64,000 nucleotides of DNA from Diplocarpon mali (Eukaryota > Ascomycota > Leotiomycetes > Helotiales > Drepanopezizaceae). The notes beneath the pieces were generated by a model. It worked only from the letters and a program-made list of their open reading frames with translations, was not told the DNA's origin and did no database searches. The position numbers and the translations under genes were made by a program. Positions 57,930 through 64,000 of the stretch are shown here, piece after piece. Position 1 is the stretch's first letter; each line of letters begins with the position of its first letter. The stretch is taken from contig JAENRP010000025.1 in the NCBI GenBank assembly GCA_024741835.1, positions 191,241 through 255,240 on the forward strand, given 5' to 3'.

Positions 57930-58310
57930 TAGATGCTAGCCTATATAGCGCTAGGTATATTATCACTCAAATGATTCTTAGAAAGCTAAAGGGCAGAGTT
58001 AAGGTTCCTTTGCTATATAATGCCTTTATATTCAGCCCTACTTAAAGAAACTACGGAGTTTATAAGAAGGAGTTGTGTATAATTGCAGAGTTTGTACGAT
58101 AATATGAGCATATGCTTTAAAGAACTGATATATCTACTATCCTTACTAATTATAAGCTACTAACGTTCTTCTTAAAGTCATTTGCACTTGATAGGATTTA
58201 CTTTAAATAGGCAGCTAAGCTTCGCTATTTAAACGTTTAAATAGAGTATATACCTAGCCCTTGGAATATAATTGTAGACGCTCTATCAAGGACGATCTTC
58301 CTTAATACTA
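57930..58310 (+). pseudogene. RNase H region of gypsy element 1
   Basis: LYLDASLYSARYIITQMI, RNYGVYKKELCIIAEFVR, YEHML, LLTFFLKSFALDRIYFK and YIPSPWNIIVDALSRTIF match the Ty3/gypsy RNase H block in order, with stops at Gln, Arg and Trp positions. Confidence 0.8.
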
Positions 58311-58799
58311 TATATGCTTAAGGAGTACCCTCTCTATCTAAGCTAAGAGTAATAGATTATATAGATAGAGAACTCAAATGGATTTGGAAAGATAGAAAGC
58401 AAGGCTACGAATAGCTTCTTAAATCGATCGGCCGCCCTCTTTACAAATACGAACTATTAAAGTTGTTTAGAATAGTCAATTTGGAATCATCGCTAGTTAC
58501 TCTTAGCTTAGGAAATCATATAGACTTCTCTATAGATAAGCAAATACTTAAAGCAAACTTAGGAAGCGCTATTACAGCTAAGAACAAGCCGTATAATAGT
58601 CTAATACCTCTATACCCTTGATATAAATTGTCTCCTTGGTATACGGATATGGTTAAGTACCTTATAATAGGTCGCTTCCCTAATACTTGTATCACTAAGG
58701 TATATAATGCTGCATTCCTTTAAAAGGTGTCTAAGTACTCAATTAAGCAAAACGGCGACTTATACTACCGATTTTATAATATTAAGAAGCTTTATATTA

Positions 58800-59906
58800 T
58801 ATAAGCTGACGTCTTACGAGTGCTATTTGAAGTATATAATAACTTAGGACACTTCTTAAAGAATATCACTTGCAAGAGGCTATAAGATTACTATTGGCCT
58901 AGATTAGCAGAAGACGTAGCAGACTATATACTTAAGTGCCTTATATATGCTCGATTTGGAACAGCTATCAGATTATAGACTCTAGCTCGAGTTGCTATTA
59001 GTGCACTAATAGAGCTTATCGGTCTCGATTTTATAGGTCCATTCCCTAAGTTTAAGACTATTAAACTCTAATATATTCTTATTGCTATAGATTACTTCAC
59101 TCGATTTATCTAGGCTAAAGCTATTATAACCCTAGACTCTGCTACTATTATATCCTTTTTAAAAAGCATATTCTCAATCTATAGAATTCTAATTAGAGTA
59201 TATATGGACCTTAGATCTTATTTCTCTAAGATAATCTAGAAGTTCGCCGAATCATATAGCATTATATAGGCTAATTCTCCTTCTTATGCGAAAATGGCTA
59301 TTAGTATAATTGAGAAGGCTAACGATATACTCTAACGAGTACTTAAGAAGAAGTGTATTAATCCTGCGATATGGTTAGATCATCTGGAGGAGAGTGTATT
59401 TGATACGAATCGATAGTATATCGCCTATTTGCACTATTTGCTATTTGAGATCATATTTAGCTATAAACCCGCAGGCACTCTTAAGGCTGTCTTTCTAATA
59501 GCACTAAGATAGAGCATAATCGCTTTATTAAGAATAGATGATAATTCTATATACCCTATAGATAAAGAGCATAGGAATTGCGTTCTCGACTTTATAGTTA
59601 AAAGAATATAGCTACGAAGATAAGCCTAGGAAGACTCCAATTTTTCTAAAGATAAGATAGCTTAATAGTACGATTTAGGAGTTAGATCATTCTACTAGTT
59701 CTCGCCTAGCGACCTTGTTATACTATATGATTATAAAGAGTTAGGAAAGAAGCTAAGAGCTTTATAGAGAGGGCCTTTTGTTATTATTAGCTTTTTAAAA
59801 GATATAGGGAAGTCTTATATACTATAATAGATTAATGGCACTATTATTAAGAGGTACAACTTCTATAGAAACGACCTTAAGCCTTTTAGACTACGCAAAG
59901 GCTATA
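58800..59906 (+). pseudogene. Integrase of gypsy element 1, stop-broken
   Basis: The zinc-binding part appears as LGHFLKNITCKRL, YYWPRLAEDVADYILKCLIYA. The core begins LIGLDFIGPFPKFKTIKL and YILIAIDYFTRFI-stop-AKAI, the stop replacing Trp. A C-terminal SH3-like end reads DLVILYDYKELGKKLRAL-stop-RGPF and ends NDLKPFRLR near 59900. Confidence 0.75.
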
Positions 59907-61239
59907 TTATTATAAGAAGAGAGGCGCCTATACCTATTTACTAAAATATACGCTATAGAGCTAGCTCTTATAGAGACAAAGGGTAGGTTAAGAGTACCTA
60001 TTAAAAATTAGGAGGAAAACTATAACTTACTAATTGGCTTCTATTATTATAAAGACCTAAGATGGATAGGTCTTATGATATATATCATATGATCGGCGCA
60101 GGACGGTAGGAGGATAAAAGGGCCATCTTCTATATATAGAGATAGCGCGCGTTACTATAAGTACTGAATATACCCCATACTTGGGACTTGTTCCTAATAT
60201 CTTATTTAAGAGAGCCTGCTTATAATGCTTCCTCCTTTTGTTTTAGGTCTTCCTTTAGGCCTATTCTTATATTATCCCCCTTCTGTTTTATATTAATGAC
60301 TTATGCAAGGACCGATTTCTTAAGATTTCTATCCTTATACGACCTTATCGATCTCTTAGTTTATAAACAAGAGACTGGCCTTTGAAATACGTCTTCGAAA
60401 TACTTATAGCATTTTAATTAACTTTAAAACCCTTATCCTTAATCGCCTAGTTATTTAAAACTATCGATTTTCGTTTAGCAACTATTAATAACCTTAGATT
60501 TTCCCTTTTCGGCTTTGCTTTAAAAACCCCTATTTTCTTCCTTAACTCTGAGATTCTTAGAATTTTCGGCTTTTCGATATGAAAAGTTTGATAAACCTTA
60601 TAATAGCAATCTTAAATAGTAGTAGTTTCGAGTACTTAAGTAATACTAAGCGCAAACTCCAACCGGAAGTGCCTCCTTAGAATCTTTAAAAATCCGAATC
60701 TAATAATTTAGCCGCTTTAGCTTAATAGAACTTTAAAAATTGCCTTAGAATCGTCTCTAGAGACCCCTTTATTCTAAGGACTAATAGGAATTGGCTTAAA
60801 GGCTAAGAAGAATCTTAGATATAAACCTTATCTTAGAAATTAGTCTTTAATTAAATAAACCTTATCTTATTACAGTTAGTTATAACGCTCTTATTAGCTA
60901 TTTAATACCTACTTAGAATCTCTTAGCAAATTCGGATTAAACTTTTAGCAGAATTCGGAATTCTACTCCTAGGCTTAGCCTATAAGTAGAAGGATAAAAA
61001 GACGTCTTTAAATAATTCGAGGCCGCTACTTACTTTTTTAATATTAATACTAGAAAATACTATAAATAATAATAATTTTAAACTTTTTACTAACCCTTTA
61101 TTTAAATCTTTTTAAACTCGTCTTAGTTACTCTAAGATTGACTCAGATTCTAAATGTTCTTTAAGCCCTTTTAAATTTCGAAGTACTCCTTTTAGCAATT
61201 AATCTCGCAATATTAAAGCTTCCCCTTTACCTCTTATAG
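59907..61239. other. AT-rich junction between two gypsy elements
   Basis: This should contain the 3' LTR of element 1 and the 5' LTR of element 2, but I could not match it to another LTR. A TATATATAGAGATAG stretch near 60131 is promoter-like. No gene is seen; the 65-codon frame at 60188-60385 has no motif. Confidence 0.4.
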
Positions 61240-64000
61240 ATTCTATCAACTTGGACGGTTAGTATAAAATGATAATAGCTGCATTTAGGGCTATTACTAA
61301 TTACTTTTCCCTCCTTAGTTCTCTTAGCGCTCTTTACTTTATAGGCGCTAATATCATTAATTTCCTTAAGTAATATAAGGAAACTTATTACGATTTTGGT
61401 ATTATATAAAAGGATATGATTTCTCGACTTCCTTGCTACTATAATTATATAAGTAAGGATATTATTAAGTCCCTTTCCGAATGGAAAACTTATAGTTTAT
61501 AAGAACTCCTTATTAAGGCCCTTAAATCTGAATTCCGCAAATTTGATAGATAGTAGATTCGCAACACCTTGGCTTTTTTAAAGGAATTTATTCTAATTAC
61601 TTATACTCTTAAGGAACTTAAGAACTACTATCGGACTTTTACTTATATATTAAACACCTTAATTAGTTAGAAAATACTTAGCAAAGTTGAAAGAGGCTGC
61701 CTTTTCTTACTTAGATTATCTATTAGACTTTGAAATAAGATTATTAAGCATTTTAGGATTGATAAATAAGACTTTATAACCTTTGCCTTATTTAAAGAAT
61801 TCGCAGCCTTTGCTTTAAAATCAGATCTTAATAAGAGAACTATTAATGCTATAGAGTAGGAAAAAGCCCTTACTCCCTCTTATACTAAAGACCTTAAGAG
61901 CCTGGTTTAAGAATACTCAAAGGCTTTAAAAGTCATAAAGGAGGTAAAGAAGAACTTAGTAGTTATACCTTTCACTTATAGGCCTGATTTAGGAATAAGA
62001 TCTAACCTTAGAATTAAGGAACTTAAGACCTAATTTATAGAACTCTAAATCTAAAGCTTAGAAACTAGGATTAATAATCTCTTATAAGAAAAATAGCATA
62101 TTCCCTAATTTGGTAATAGGTAAAACTCGGCTACTATAAGCTAATATAGTAGTTCCTATTATCAGACTCCTACTTCTTATTATTTAGAATAACCAGCTAA
62201 TATAAGAACTTAATAGTTAATTAAAAAAGGAGAAATTAATCCTAACTAGCACTCTGCTAATATTAATACTATAAGGTATTAAGGAAATAGTAATAGAAGA
62301 CGACTAACTTGCAACTTTTGTAATAATAAAGAACCTAATTATACTTTATATAAGTATTATAATAATTGCCCTCTTTTCTATCGTTTTATTAATACTAGGG
62401 TTATATATATTAATAAGTATAGGATGCTTTGCATTAGAGATCCTAGGCTAAAAGCTATCCTTATTAAAAAGCATTAGAATCGCTTATAGTTATAGACTAT
62501 TCGAATAATAATATATAGTATAAAATAGGATGAGAATTTAATCGAACGATAGCGTATTATAGATATAAATGTTAAAATTCCAACTTATATATATACTAAT
62601 CTAATTAGCAACCTACCTAAAGGAGTTCTTAAGGACTTAGCTTCTGATTAAATAGCTATAGAAGTTAGAGGCATCTTTATCTTAAGATGGGTTAATAATA
62701 ATATATCTACTAATATTAATACTACTTCTATATTTAGAAACCCTTAGAATACTTAGCGTCCTTTTAAATCTACTACTCCTTTAATATTAATAAAACTAGC
62801 TAAAGTCCAGAAATTAATATATGCAACTTAGGAATCTTAATATAGAGTCTAAATGTTAAAAGATACTTAATAATCTGGAACTATAGTAGATAAGGATAAA
62901 GCTAATATAGTAGACGAATTGATTAAAGATATAATAGATGAAAATGGCTTTAAGCTTAAAGATTAAGAAGTTGAAGTTATTGCGCAGACCCCTGACCTTA
63001 AGCAAAAGAGACAGATATTAAAATAGGAAAAATTTATCGATAAATACGCTAGTTTAATTGTAATAGAGAAAGCTATAGAGAATGTTATAGCTTAGCAAAT
63101 TAACCTTACGTTTAAAGACCTATTTGGTTTGACTGAACGCTTTAATAAAGTGCTAAGAAAGTATATCTTAATTGCCTTTAAAGATTTGAATAATAATAAG
63201 GAAATGGAAATTGTAATATAAAAGAACTTTAAGAAGCACTTAGCCTTAATTAAATGTCTTTAGATTATAGAAAACGAAGGAACTTAAAGGTATTATAATA
63301 TTATAGCAATAGCTTTAATATCTTAAAATATTAATTGAAATTGTTTAGCAATTGTAATAAAAAGCCCTATTATTATTTATTTAATAGAAGAATCAGTTAA
63401 AGCAAAGGCTTTAATCGATTATAGTTCAGAAGTTAATACAATAATTAGAAAAGTAGTAGAAATGGCTTAATTAATAATTATTAGCAATCGACTCTTTATT
63501 TATTCAATTGTCTTTAGATCGAAATACAATTTTAATAGATAGGTGAAAAACGTAAAGGTTAGAGTTAGAGGAATTATTAATTATACTGACTTTCTAATAA
63601 TAAAGAATTCTTTGAATAATATTCTTTTAAGAATGCCCTTTATTTTAAAATCTTAGCTAATATTTAATTATCTTAAAGATAGTCTTATAAAAGCTAGTCT
63701 TTAAAATATAGATCGATCTTTAAAAGGACAAATAGTTATTATAAGAGATATAGCTGAATTCTAAAATAAGGTTTTAAGAAATGATTAGCTAATATAAGGG
63801 CTAGGCTTAATGCTAGTAAAGGAAGGTACCTAGCGAGGAGTTATAGTAAAAGAAAGGTGAGTTTGCCGATTTTAAATAATAGCGATTTAACTTGTAATCT
63901 TAAACTAAGAGTTAAATCTGGAATTTTGAAAAATGGTGCAATTAGCGTTTTATTAGAATAATAATTAAGAAAAAAGAAAAATAAGGTAAAGAAGAGGGTT
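61240..64000 (+). mobile_element. RIP-degraded Ty3/gypsy element 2 (gag and protease; runs off the window)
   Basis: The plus strand shows a gag capsid-like part at about 61240-61700 (FIGANIINFLK, then YKETYYDFG, RNTLAFLKEF and LKELKNYYRTFTYI). A zinc-knuckle remnant occurs at about 62300-62370 (CNFCNNKEPNYTLYKYYNNC, with a Tyr where His is expected). A retropepsin active site lies near 63410-63450 (ALIDYSSEVNTII, from ALIDSGSEVNTI with Ser and Gly altered). Stops are frequent. The RT and integrase would lie beyond position 64000. Confidence 0.7.

Larger units (their letters stand above)
52661..59906 (+). mobile_element. RIP-degraded Ty3/gypsy LTR retrotransposon, element 1
   Basis: A plus-strand gag-pol can be read through many stops. 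The gag zinc knuckle region is at 54571-54624, protease at about 55590-55900, reverse transcriptase at about 57200-57700, RNase H at about 57930-58310, and integrase at about 58800-59905. The order PR-RT-RH-IN defines Ty3/gypsy (copia has IN before RT). Everything is very AT-rich, and stops replace Trp and Gln codons. A TATA-like ATATATAAGACGCG near 53197-53210 and a CTATACCT-type short tandem repeat at about 53244-53287 may be LTR sequence. I could not find a matching second LTR, so the ends are approximate. Confidence 0.75.

Overview
The window is nuclear DNA of a filamentous ascomycete (Pezizomycotina; the gene content would suit Leotiomycetes, but I cannot place it more precisely). The evidence is short introns of about 45-110 bp with GT-AG ends and CTAAC-like branch points, typical fungal gene families (Git3-type receptor, 2EXR protein, Pom34, HID1, Trk1, berberine-bridge-like oxidase), and AT-rich blocks of retroelement sequence. 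In those blocks Trp codons have become TAG and Cys or His codons have become Tyr, which is the footprint of repeat-induced point mutation (RIP).

Layout. 1-1480: remains of a copia-like retroelement with a polypurine tract and LTR, and an inverted copy of the same sequence. 1481-17992: sparse territory with three genes: a DEDD-exonuclease-fold protein (4173-5706), a JmjC-domain protein (9082-10446) and a berberine-bridge-like FAD oxidase carrying a one-base frameshift (11629-13284, minus). It also holds a degenerate tandem array of roughly 82 bp units (2837-3290) and a solo LTR (7465-7764). 17993-31283: gene-dense block with the potassium transporter Trk1, HID1, the nucleoporin Pom34, an acyl-CoA-synthetase-like protein with an in-frame stop near its C terminus, and a membrane-anchored arylsulfotransferase-like protein. 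31284-38909: AT-rich repeat block containing a second, RIP-mutated copy of the solo LTR, flanked by a perfect target-site duplication. 38910-51608: genes again: a Git3-like receptor, a Tc1/mariner remnant, a 2EXR protein, the condensin subunit Cnd3/Ycg1, a mitochondrial-type cysteine synthase, a predicted mitochondrial protein and ribosomal protein bL19m. 52660-64000: two heavily RIP-mutated Ty3/gypsy elements in the same orientation.

There is no operon-like logic. Most conserved genes are housekeeping genes: K+ uptake, Golgi/secretory trafficking, nuclear pore, chromosome condensation, cysteine synthesis and mitochondrial translation. Two pairs share short divergent promoters (condensin/cysteine synthase, mitochondrial protein/bL19m). 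The picture is a compartmentalised genome, with conserved GC-balanced gene blocks alternating with AT-rich transposon graveyards and the less conserved or damaged genes lying at the borders. Exon boundaries were worked out by hand from splice signals, reading phase and family motifs. No database search was possible, so family names rest on recognition of motifs.
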